Positions 48,890 to 58,735 of a DNA stretch of 64,000 nt are shown piece by piece. Under the pieces are notes generated by a model. The model saw only the letters and a list, made by a program, of their open reading frames with translations, was not told where the DNA came from and did not search any database. This stretch comes from Brachypodius melanocephalos. Its lineage: Eukaryota > Chordata > Aves > Passeriformes > Pycnonotidae. The stretch's first letter is position 1. Every line of letters begins with the position of its first letter. Location: assembly GCA_013398615.1 (NCBI GenBank), contig VZSR01003282.1, positions 323,633-387,632 of the forward strand. The letters are read 5' to 3'. The translations under genes and the position numbers were made by a program.

Positions 48890-49060
48890 TCACCGGCGGT
48901 CGGCGGGGCAGAGTCCCAGGCGCTTGCGGATGAAGGCGGCGATGAGGCGCTGCGGCCGCTGCTGGTACTCCCACAGCACCTCGTGCGATGCCCGGATCTG
49001 GTCTCCCTCCAAGCGGTCCAGGAGCGCCACGCACACGACAGCGGCTGCGGGAGAACGGAG
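48640..49060. other. CpG island over the 3' end of UPP2
   Basis: This is a dense run of CpG with GCCGGGC-type words, spanning the UPP2 last exon and about 250 bp downstream of its stop. It includes a roughly 50-bp tandem duplication (48775-48822 and 48823-48873). No start codon or promoter of a known gene is expected here. Confidence 0.7.
48890..49044 (-). CDS. UPP2: UPP2 last coding exon and stop (very GC-rich)
   Basis: Completes Ala259 and encodes residues 260-309: AVVCVALLDRLEGDQIR, then EYQQRPQRLIAAFIRKRLGL and a short tail CPADRR. The TGA stop is at 48890-48892. Almost all third positions are G or C, in contrast to exons 4 and 6, and the exon lies within a CpG island. The acceptor is TTCTCCCGCAG. 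Confidence 0.95.
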
Positions 49061-52000
49061 CGCGGTCACCTGGGGGAGCGGGCCCTCATGGCCCTCATGG
49101 CCCTCATGGCCCTCATGGCCCTCATGGCCCTCCTGCCCGACCCTGACGGCCCTCAGGGCACCGCGGCTCCCTGCCCCGGGCTCTGCCCCGCAAACCCTCA
49201 GGCGGCTGTGCCAGCACGGCCAGGAGGTGCTGTAGGGCCAGGAGAGGCATGAGGGCAGCGAGCTGTGGGTTTGTCCAGCGCACACTCAGCTCTTCTAATG
49301 CACGCTTGGGGTTTATTGAGCTAGGAAATTTGCTTTAGCGTCCTTTTCTAGATAAGATCATTAAGGATGTGCGTTTGGCCTTCTGGCACCGAACAGGGCC
49401 CTCACAGGGGGTTAAGCCCATCTGTGGGTGGAGGTGGGAGCGACAGCACTCACCTTTGAGGCCACACAGTCCACACAGGGCAGCGAAGGCCGTGGACTCC
49501 ATCTCGATATTCCTCACGCCGGCATCATAAGCCTTCCTTAAGTACTCCAATTTTTTTTCACTGGAAAAAGAGCATAATGCACCATCTAATCTCCCCTGAC
49601 CTGGAAAGGAAGCAGAGAACTCTCACTGTTGGCCTTGCATGAGGTCATGGGGCACAGGGTGTAAGTGTGAATGGGAAGTCCAGCAGTGCCCACGTTCTGT
49701 CTAAGGCCCACAGAGGTTTGATTGTTAATTCATATTCCCCTCAGTGTTAAAGCCAGTGCAATGTGTCTCTGTATAGGGGAGAGAATGACTCAGGTTTCCA
49801 CATTGGTAAAGGGTGGATTCAGCCCACAGGTGAGAGGTACCAGGGCATGCTGTGCTCTGTGCCCATTGCTGCATATCAGCTGTGAATGTCTGCCAGGTTA
49901 AATCCCAAAAGTGCCAGCTGACTGTAGAAGAGGTATAACAAGCTGTACAGAATGGGAACACTGAGGAGAGGAAACTGCTTTAATGTGGGTTTAATTTTTC
50001 TGCCGGGGCAGCTGTGGAGGCTGGAGCTGCTGGCAGAGGCATTCCTGGTGTGAGTAGCAGCAGTGCTGCTTGCGGAGCTGTTCCCAGGGCAGTGGTGCTC
50101 CTCTGCTGCAGCTCCAGGTACCGCTGCAGGCTGCACTAACACTGTGTTCAGTGTGGGCAGCCATCCTGACCCTCTGCTCTAAGCCCTCCGGGAGCTCTGG
50201 CTGTCCTGCTGTGTGCTCAGAGCAGAGCCGTGCCCATGCAGCGCCCCTTCTCGCAGTGTCTGAAGGCCCTGGGGCAGGCAAATGCTCACCTGTGGCCGGG
50301 CCAGCCTGGGACCACCCTGCAGTTTACTGCTGCTCCTACTTTAATCCTCTCAAATGGCTTTTGGTTTAAATAAAATATGGGCTTGAGCAATACACAGATG
50401 GCTGCATCTGCAAGCAGATCTAAAGGTTTATAAATAGTGCTCAGATTATTAATTCTTCATTTATTATGTTTCGTCTACCCTGCAATCAGCATTTACTTTT
50501 GCAAAGGAAACGGTTCTAGAGTAACCAAAGTTTGTTTATGGAAATCTCACAGGCAACCTAATGTTTTTGTAGTGTTTGTAGTTCTGAAGTGACAATCTTG
50601 CTGTAGGGAAACAACTTGGTGGCAAACTCAGCAACGTGCAAAGAGAGCTCCAGTGTGTTCTGAGGGTGCCCCCTGCCCTGCCCAGGCCCCCCAGCACCAC
50701 GGGGGTCTCTGCCTGCAGCTCTCCTGGGCTGCATAGCTTTGTCCATGAAAGAGTGGAAAGGCATGGCATGGTGTGTGGTGAGGCAGGACAGACAGAGCTG
50801 GTGTTACCTTCGTAGAAGTCGTAGGTGCACATGGTGTGGCCAATGAGCGTGGGGAAATCGGGAATGTCCCTGCTGCAGGCCAGCAGCTCCTCTGCAAGGT
50901 CCTTGTCCAGCTGGGTGCTCCGCACCACCACATCACCCAGCACCACCTGCTCAAAACGTGGTTGGAAGGAGGAGTCCACGGCCGTGTCAGTGATCACAAC
51001 AGACCCAGCCTCGATCCCTGTGGAAATGGAAGCTGAGGCTGCCAGAGCTCCTAACACCGTGTCCTGCTGCCAAACTTCAGCACAGCAGGAAAATCTCCAT
51101 AGATCTATGTGTGCGGGCAGGGCTCTTCTTTTCAGTGAGTAAAGAAGATGTCAGAGAATAATTGAAATTCATGAAGTACAGATGTACAAGTAAAATATAC
51201 AGAATCAGCACAAGATAAGCGATTGTGAGAATGTGCTGAGTGACAGGAGTTTAACTGCTCTGGCTTGCAGAGATCGTGTACCCCCTACCAGCTTGTGCAG
51301 ACATGGGCAGCACCACCGCCTCAGCCAGGGGACAGGGATTCATTTGGGTCACCACTAATCCGTGTTTTCTGTTTGGAAAGTGACACATGGCTGTAGTAGA
51401 ATTGAGGCTTTTGTAAATTCTGAGAATGTGCACTCTGCCAAGCAAGTCACTACAGGTTTTCTGGGTTTAACCCAAAAGAAAATACCATGTTTGATACTTA
51501 GAGATCTGACAAAATGCTAAAGTTCAGAACTGCATGACCTACTGCTGAGAGTTCTTTTTAATAATAGCTGTTTTGCTCTGAAGAAAGACCGTGAATTGCT
51601 TACCTAAGCCCCCAGAAGTACCGATGCGTATAATGGTAACGTCCCGGCATCTCGCATGGTGCAGCAGTTTGATCAGCTCATGAAGCATAATGGAAATGGA
51701 AGGGATGCCCATTCCGTGCTGTTGGAAGGAGAGAAAAGAGAAACATCAGTCCCCATGAGGCTGTGGCAGGTGACAGGTACATAACTGCAATGAGCTCAGG
51801 GTTATGCTGTGGCCTCTTCTGCTGATGATGCCAACAGCAATTTTTTTGAGGGGGAAGAGACATCTTGTGGTCTTTTTAGTCTGTCTGGGTGAGGTATCTG
51901 ACCTCTTCTCCTTCCCTGGATGCTTTAAAGGCTCTTCAAGTCAGTAGAGCTGGTGTTCATCCCTGGGTACCCTGTGTGGGCACACAGATGGTGCCTGTCC

Positions 52001-55000
52001 TTCAAGGAAGGTCCACAAATACCTCCCAACGTCTGAATGCTCCAAGACCTCCCCCGTGCATTGCCAGTCCTCACACCATGTGCTGACTTGCACTTTGTTG
52101 TGTCCTGCTTGCGCTCTGGGAGTGGTGAATTTCAGTGTGGACAACCTGAGCCTTCCCTTCTCTGTGTGCCTTCTGAATGACCTTCTCTGTGTGCCTTTTC
52201 CAGCCTGTCCTCACCCCACACTCGAGTGTCTCTGCTACATTGTTGGACACAAAGGACAACAGAAAGGTTTGTGCCCCTTGGAGAGGACAGGCTTCAGGGT
52301 CAGGAGTTTGCCGCGTGCCTTGCAGGCTGCCTGTCCCTCTCCCTGGCTCACATTCCCTGCCCTCCTGCCCTTCTGTCCCCAGCACCGGCCTGGCTACCAG
52401 CTCCCCACTGCTGCCACTGCCTTGTTCCCATCCTCCATGGACAGTGCTGCCCCACTCCTGTCTCTGCTGCTGCTCCCCAGGGCTGGCAGATGTTCTGCAG
52501 GCCTGGAGCTGCTGGGGCTTCTGCATCTGCCCAGTGCTCCCTTGTTTGGTGTTCTGTCTTCTGCTCCCTTGCTAGACCAACATCCTTTTCTTAGCTTAAC
52601 TTGTAAGTAAAAAACTATTTGGTGCTGTGGAATTTGGTTTTTCCTCTTGAAAAGCCTCACTTTTTTTTTGTCTTGCTATCATCAAAAACCAGGAGGAGGC
52701 ATGTATGGAAGCTCCATTGATTAAGGTACATAGACAGTTTTTGTGTTTCTTTGTCTCCTTTCTCTTGGCTGTGAGACCAATGCTCTGTTAGCTTTGTATC
52801 ATGTTTTAAATACGAAACATTTTTGCATGTTGTTATTCTGGAAGATCGGCCTGGCTTATTCACCAATGCTTAAAAAATTTATTCACATTGTAAATATTCA
52901 GAGCTGGAATCTGTATTCCTGCCCCTGTATGTTTGAGCTCAGTTGTGTTTCTAAGCAACTTGCAGCAATGTGATGTTGGCAGCTGCTCTGCGTGATGCTT
53001 CTCGGGGTGGCCATGTGCTCTGCCCCGTGTCCCCTTCTGGTGCATGGCCACAAGCTCTGTGAGGATGTGCTTCTGGCTGTGTCACTGCTGCTGCCAGGCT
53101 AGGGAACAGCAAATCTCGTGGTGGTTCTCTCCCTTGGATTCTTTCAGAATGATTCCCTCAGGCTTGATTTCCTTGGGCAGGACTGGTTTGGTTTTGTCAG
53201 AAGGACAAAACATGAGCTCTGTTGTGTGAGTGATTCAATTTCCTGTGAATCACATTTCAGACTAATCTTGTGCCTGAAGAAATGGCATCAGGACCAAGCC
53301 TTTGGGTGTGAGTGCTCCCCAGCACAGCCTGCATTGCTTTTCCTTTTGCTCAGTGCCAAAAGTCCTGCTCTAAAAGAATCATGGTTAATAAGGCCAGGCT
53401 TTTCTGTTAGAGCTTGTATCAATGTAATACTCCCAGCCATGTTTCATAGTTGATGTGTGGTGAGAAGTGGTTTTGCCTCCCAAACTGAGCTGAGCAGAAC
53501 CTATGCACGCCTGTTGTTAATGCAGCACTTTCCAAACGGAGAGCGCAGGTGCCGGGGAATGCTCTTCAAACAGAAGCAGCTTTGCCACGGCTGAGAGGTT
53601 GCACTGGTGGTGGTGGCTGAACAGTGAAAGGAGGAGAAAGCTCTGCTCTGCTGTGGGTGTTGGGGGAGGCACGTGAGGAAGAGGTCGTGCCACAGACCGT
53701 GCCCTGCACGGCTGCGGGACCGTGCCAGCAGCAGCCCCGTGAGCGCGGCGCGGGACTCACGCTGATGGAGAGCACGGGCCCTGCCCGGTACATGGCGTAG
53801 CGGTCCGAGCCCGCGCAGATGTCAGACACGTCCTCCCCAGTGCCCGCCAGGCCCAACTCCTGCTGCATGAACTGGGCAAATGCCCGCATCCTCCTGGGGC
53901 TGCCGCCCACGCACACAAACTGCAAAGAAAGAATCGGTGTTGGTGTAGCTACAGCAAGGACCACCAGTCAGCTGGAATATAGAATATCACTGTGTTGGTA
54001 TTAGCTAGAGCAAGGACCACCAGCCAGCTGGAATATAAAATATCACTGTGTTGGTATTAGCTAGAGCAAGGACCACCAGCCAGCTGGAATATAAAATATC
54101 TGTTGGTATTAGCTAGAACAAGTACCACCAGTCAGCTAGAATATAAAATATCCGTGTGTTGGTATTAGCTAGAACAAGTACCACCAGTCAGCTAGAATAT
54201 AAAATATCTGTTTGTTGGTATTAGCTAGAACAAGTACCACCAGTCAGCCTAAGTGTGGTGGTGGTGACTGTGCCAGGCACATCTTCCCAGAGAAAGCAGT
54301 GGGATACCATTCCTCACCATCAGTCAAGGGACACTGGAACGACTGAGGGTCACCAAACCAAGAGTTAATACGAAACCCAGGCTGTCACTCTGGCAGGGTG
54401 GTGATTGCCCTGAGTCTGGGCAGCCATACAGCTGCACATACTTGGGTATCAGTCCTAGGCAAGAAAACCTAAAATGATTCAGCAAAATAGAGCTGATAGT
54501 ATCACCACTGATACCAAAGCAAACCCAGATGTTGGAGGAGCTCACTGGTTAATTTATTCTGTGGACAGTGCTGACTGCAATTAGTGAGCACTGCTGATGG
54601 CACAGAGGCCATAAAGTCAGGGAGTAAAAAGGACAAATTTTACATATTAAAGGAAAATATGCTTGCTAACGGTAGGAGGAGGATGAGTGTGCAGCTGCCA
54701 GGGCAGTGCTGCTGTCCTGCTGCCAGGGTGCAGGGCAGCAGGAGCCCACGCTGTGCTGTGGCAGGCTGCTCCAGCCCTGGGCACCGAGGCTCTTCCCCTG
54801 AACTACTAGGGAAAGACTCTGGTTTGAAGTGAAAGAGGATGCCATCATGACAAGTCAGTTTTGACAGCAGTTCTCAACCAAAATGATATGACATCCTCCT
54901 TTCCTTATCTCCAGTAGATGATGATCAAAAAGCTTTGGAAAAATGCCTCCTCTGTCTGTCCTCCAACATGGGGCCAATATAAAATCAGGTTTTACAGAGC

Positions 55001-55975
55001 TACAGGTTTTTTAAAGGATAATTTTCTGTTGTGATTTCTACCCCAAACAAACAAGGACAGACAACCTCCTTGCCCAGGCTGCTTTGGCTGCTGAGTCCCT
55101 CAGCTGAGCAGCCAGAGCCCACCCCACAGGAGCTTTGGTAGCAGCAGGGCCCCAGCGTGGGCTGGTAGCAGCATGGGATGCACAGCTGGAGAGCCTGTGC
55201 AGGGGGGAGCTGCTGCCTCGCTTTTGGACTTGCTCTTTACCTTTATGTCCCCAAACATTGCTGGCAGGTTGTGTGTCTTTGTTCCCAAGTCCAAGTGGTA
55301 CAGGACATCCTCCTCCATCAAGTCCAGGTGTGGGTTTTTAACAAGGACAAGCCCACTCCTGCAGGGAGATAAAGAAGAGATGGGTTGGGATGCCAGGCAG
55401 TGCCTGCAGGGAGGGGAACAGGCTGAAGTGGGGCACAGGGCAGCCTGGAAGCTCCACTGGGGTACACACAGCCCTGGTGTCTGACAGGGGATGGGACAGG
55501 GACAAGGGACAAGCCAGCTGTGTGTGGTGCTTGGACCAGCTGTCTTTCTCCTCCAGGTAACCTCTTTGACATGTCTGTTATTTTATCTATGCATTTGGTA
55601 AAAAGTATGTCTCTCTATATATCAATTTTGTCAATGGCAACCTTAGCTCTTTCCTTCATAGGGTTTTTCCAGCAATCTCCAGGGGTGATATACTGTGCTA
55701 TTTTCTATGTGACAGTTTATTAAGGTCTTAGAAAATCAGGATTTCACACTTGTCCCAAATAACTGCCTGGCAGGGTGAGTGCAGACACTGCAGGCAGCCA
55801 GAGGCCAGCTTACTGTCCTTTCCACCTGCTATAAGAGGTGGGAACAAACTAACAATGCAGGTTAGTTTTATAAATGAGACTTAAATGAAACCCAGAGAAC
55901 GTTTTTCTTCTCTTATTAAAACAAATTCAGATATTCCCCTGTTACTCACCCTGAGTAACCTGTTGTTTCTGTCAT
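48890..55975 (-). CDS. UPP2: UPP2, uridine phosphorylase 2 (7 coding exons, 309 codons)
   Basis: Read on the - strand, the exons are 55950-55975, 55241-55358, 53761-53919, 51604-51718, 50808-51017, 49454-49600 and 48890-49044, all GT-AG and in phase. Uridine phosphorylase reversibly splits uridine with phosphate into uracil and ribose 1-phosphate in cytosolic pyrimidine salvage. Family motifs are all present: GGSPRRM with Arg58 and DRYAMYR with Arg88 (phosphate site), HGMGIPSISIMLHELIKLL, IIRIGTSGG with Arg132 and Thr135, CTYDFYEGQGRLDG with Gln211 and Arg213 (uracil recognition), and NIEMES with Met243 and Glu244 (ribose). YHLDLGTKTHNLPAMFGD and CGLCGLK favour UPP2 over UPP1. Compared with human UPP2 as I recall it (317 residues), it is 12 residues shorter at the N-terminus, collinear through the core, and about four residues longer at the C-terminus. 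The second cysteine of the human redox pair is Ala here. The convergent position beside CCDC148 supports orthology. Confidence 0.95.
49082..49130 (+). repeat. 9-bp tandem repeat in the last UPP2 intron
   Basis: GCCCTCATG repeated five to six times, about 40 bp upstream of the last-exon acceptor on the gene strand. Confidence 0.93.
49454..49600 (-). CDS. UPP2: UPP2 coding exon 6 (uracil and ribose recognition)
   Basis: Completes Gly210 and encodes residues 211-258: QGRLDGALCSFSSEKKLEYL, then GVRNIEMESTAFAALCGL. Gln211 and Arg213 should contact uracil; Met243 and Glu244 should contact ribose. The acceptor is TTCCTTTCCAG and the donor GTGAGT. An A8 run encodes part of SEKKL and is a possible slippage point. 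Confidence 0.95.
49601..50807 (-). other. UPP2 intron 5
   Basis: 1.2 kb, moderately GC-rich at 50000-50330. The chance frames here carry no recognised domain. Confidence 0.8.
50808..51017 (-). CDS. UPP2: UPP2 coding exon 5
   Basis: Completes Gly140 and encodes residues 141-209 plus one base: EAGSVVITDTAVDSSFQPRF, RSTQLDKDLAEELLACS and HTMCTYDFYE. The acceptor is CCATTTCCACAG and the donor GTAACA. Confidence 0.96.
51018..51603 (-). other. UPP2 intron 4
   Basis: 586 bp of unique sequence; nothing recognised. Confidence 0.85.
51604..51718 (-). CDS. UPP2: UPP2 coding exon 4 (phosphate-binding loop)
   Basis: Encodes residues 102-139 plus one base: HGMGIPSISIMLHELIKLL, then TIIRIGTSGGL with Arg132 and Thr135. 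The acceptor is CTTCCAACAG and the donor GTAAGC. Confidence 0.96.
51719..53760 (-). other. UPP2 intron 3
   Basis: 2 kb. It has a CTTCTCTGTGTGCCTT duplication near 52155-52200, pyrimidine-rich GC patches at 52300-52560, and no gene. Confidence 0.8.
53761..53919 (-). CDS. UPP2: UPP2 coding exon 3 (phosphate-site arginines)
   Basis: Encodes residues 49-101, starting FVCVGGSPRRMRAF and ending GPVLSIS. It carries Arg58 and Arg88 of the phosphate site. Cys83 is present, but the residue seven further on is Ala90, not Cys. The exon is GC-rich. The acceptor is TTCTTTCTTTGCAG and the donor GTGAGT. A 56-bp minisatellite begins about 15 bp beyond the acceptor. Confidence 0.96.
53920..55240 (-). other. 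UPP2 intron 2
   Basis: 1.3 kb containing the 56-bp minisatellite at its acceptor end. The rest is unique, with no gene. Confidence 0.85.
53935..54250 (+). repeat. 56-bp minisatellite, about six copies, in UPP2 intron 2
   Basis: Each unit carries TTAGCTAGARCAAG, ACCACCAGYCAGCT, GAATATAAAATATC and TGTTGGTA. Copies 4-6 share derived changes (GAACAAGTACC), so they look like a later expansion. One copy is about 8 bp short. The left end lies about 15 bp from the exon 3 acceptor. Confidence 0.93.
55241..55358 (-). CDS. UPP2: UPP2 coding exon 2
   Basis: The acceptor is ATCTCCCTGCAG on the reverse strand, with exon start at 55358. It completes codon 9 and encodes residues 10-48: VKNPHLDLMEEDVLYHLDLG and TKTHNLPAMFGDIK. 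The donor is GTAAAG. These blocks are diagnostic for UPP2. Confidence 0.95.
55359..55949 (-). other. UPP2 intron 1
   Basis: 591 bp between the proposed start exon and exon 2. Its length and status depend on the start exon being correct. Confidence 0.65.
55950..55975 (-). CDS. UPP2: UPP2 first coding exon (start codon, 26 nt of coding sequence)
   Basis: The reverse strand reads GCCGCT then ATG, encoding MTETTGYS plus two bases GG, followed by a consensus donor GTGAGT at 55949. The phase joins exactly to the next exon, giving MTETTGYSGSGLVLVKN, and TGYSG sits where human UPP2 has a Tyr and Gly before its VKNP block. Kozak context is good (G at -3, A at +4). The frame stays open upstream to a possible acceptor CTGCCAG near 56013, so this could be an internal exon with a start further upstream. 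Confidence 0.65.
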
Positions 55976-57749
55976 AGCGGCTGGGCCAGAGTCAGCTGCA
56001 AGCAGCACCCTGGCAGAAAGGTAAGGAAAACACTCCCTGTGTCCTCAGCTGTCCAGGTTGAGAGCTCAGAAAAGGTTTCAAGGGGCTCTGCAGGGGATTA
56101 AATACCTCCTGTGCCTTGTGCAGCTCCCAAGGTCAACAGTGGCCAGTCCTGTCCCCCTACTCGCTCCTGTGTTCCCTTAGGTGCCAAGGTTCCTCCTTGG
56201 CTGGCATGGTTCCTCCCACATTGGCTTTTGGGGCAGGTGCGTCACCAGTAACCTTGACTGGTGGCCCTAGGGCCAGGGCTGGTGCCCTGCTGGCCCTCTG
56301 GCCCATGACTTCGTGCCCTGTGGCCACTGGGGTGGGCACCGGGCACGTGGCTGTACGTGTGCACCCCGGGGAGATGGTCTGTCTGAGCTGGGTGTTGCTG
56401 TGCTCCCACCCCGGGCTGTGTTCCCTTGGCCCTGGGGCCTGAAGGACACTGACAGCCTGGCCACTGCTGCTGGCCTGGACACTTCTGCTGCCTGAACCGT
56501 TCTCTGGCCCCAGCAGGTGCAAATCCAAAACGTCCCTGCATTTGTCTGGGGTGCGCAGAAATGGAATTTGGGCTGTAGCCAACCTCCAGCCCTGCTCTGA
56601 ACAGCTCCTGGACCACCAGCCTGGCCTGGGGTGGCTGATTTCACTCTCAGCAATGCCTAGACAGCACTGTTGGCTCTCATGGTCTCAGCCCAGGAGCCTG
56701 TCAGAACAGTGTGCAGCATGCCAGGGCAGCCTGAGTGTTTGTGGGGCTGTAGGATGAGTGAGTGATGCTCCTGCAGGAGCAGGAGGAGGCTGGAGATACT
56801 GCTCCTGCTTCCTGTCCCAGCAACAGGAGGCACTGCCCTGCAAGATATTCTAGGCAGCTGCTGGAGGGGCAGAATGTGGCATTCGCTGTTGGCCTCTGGG
56901 AATTGTCAATGGAAGCTCTGATAATTAGAGAAGTGCTAGATAATTAATTACTGGGTGAAAGCACATTGTGTTGGGCTCACTTGCACCCTGCGTTCAGGCA
57001 GTGATGCGGTCCTGCTTTCCTAATGGGGAGAGACAGAAATTGTTCTAACTGAGGTAGCCTTTCCCTGAGCAAATGCCCTTTTTGATACCAATCCAAACCC
57101 TTTAAATTGCAAAACCCTGTGTCAAAATAAGCAAACATTGCAAGCCAGTGGCCTGGGAACATGTAAATTGGGTACCTTGCCTAAGATAGCTCTGAGAAGG
57201 GGAAGGAGCAGAGCTCTCAGGGATATTTCAGACTTGCTGGAGTCATACCAAAGGCAGGCTGGAAGGATTTCTCTGCTCTGATGAAGTTCTCCCTCCTTGG
57301 ATGCTGTTCACATATGCCTGCCAAAAATGACTTATTACTGACGCTCCACAGCACTCCTGAAGAATAAGGATCTGGAGACTCTTTTGCCTTTCAGAAAGCA
57401 CCAGATTTCTGTGAGGGGCACAGAAAAAGTTTCCTTGGGGCTGCACACACCTGCCTGCCGAAGTCACTTGGTGTGATTGCTGTGGTTTCAGGCACACAGT
57501 GATTGCTCTGTGGGCTCCATGAAGAGCTGCCAGTTGTGTCCAGTGAGAGTTCCCTGATCTGGGGATCAGAAGCAGAAGGTTTGCTGCTGTTTGCCAGAGG
57601 TGTCTGGGAATGCTCTGGGGGAGGTGAGATCAGGCTGAGCCTTCCTGTAGATTCTTCTCCTTCTCTGGTCTTGTTTGGTGGAGGAACATGAGGCCAGCCC
57701 TGAAAGCTGGGCAGGGCTTTCATCGGGGAGTGAGGGCTCAGCAGAATGG

Positions 57750-57792
57750 TGGATGGATGGTTGGACAGATGGACAGACAGCTGGACACCTGA
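57750..57792 (+). repeat. Short (GGAY)n-like repeat
   Basis: TGGATGGATGG, TTGGACAGATGGACAGACAG and similar imperfect tetranucleotide units upstream of UPP2. Confidence 0.7.
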
Positions 57793-58639
57793 GTGGCACT
57801 GTGGCAGGGCATGAGAGCTCCCACAGGCTGCCTGGGCTGGTAAAGGCAGTGCTTTGGTGTCTCCCCTTTCTCTGCCTGCCTTCCATGGCACAGAATTTCT
57901 GGACACACCTGGAAGAGTCCACACCTGCACAGTCCAAACCATCCCACGATAAAACAATTTTCCTGAGCACATGGACAGTTCCTTAAATATTTTCTTATGA
58001 AAAAATAGTGTACCATCACAGCCAGCTGGGGCAGCCCTGCCTGGTGGTCAGCAAAGCCCCTGCACTGCTGCAGCATCTGCCCCTGGTGTTCTCGGTCCCA
58101 GGCAGGGACCTCCCCTGTGCTGGCAAAAGGGGCAAGATTTTGGAGGGTGGCCCTGCTGAGTGAGCAGGGACAGAGTCCCCTGGAGCCACAGGTTGATCTG
58201 GAATGTCAGGCTGACAACCGGTGGGCATGCAATGTTCCTGTGGTGTTTGTCCCTGCTGTGCCCAATGTAAAAGGAACCACTGTGTTCTGTTTAGGTAAAC
58301 ATGGTTGCACCAAGGGAAACAGTTGGATTGTGCTTTTGGCTTCCCAGAAGTGACAGTGAAGAGAAGGGACAGAGGTCACCACCATGGCCATTCAGGTTTC
58401 AGGGCCTGTCTGGCTCAGGTCAGCTCCCTGCCTGGCCAGTATGAGAAGTTCCTCACCTTTGGGTCCTTCATCCGTGATTATTTTTCGCATGGTTGTTGTT
58501 CTTTGGGATGGCTTTCAGTAAATCCCAAACTGAAGCGTGCCTATTCTTTTCCTACCTCTCCTGCTTGCCATGGCAGAGGCTGCAGAAAGGAATGGAATAG
58601 AATAACAGGAATCAAATCGAATCAAATAATGGGCTAGGA

Positions 58640-58735
58640 TAGGGTAAAATACTGAAATAAAATGCTTTCAGTTGAAAGGGACCTGCAGTGCTGATCTAGC
58701 CCGGCTGCCTGCCTGTTTCTCTTCCTCGAGGCAGC
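58640..58735 (-). mobile_element. Short CR1-like 3' end, reverse orientation
   Basis: TTTCAGTTGAAAGGGACCTG followed by CTGATCTAGCCCGGCTGCCT resembles a reverse CR1 3' end, preceded by GAATAGAATA and AATCAAAT repeats like the CR1 terminal microsatellite. Short and diverged. Confidence 0.5.
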
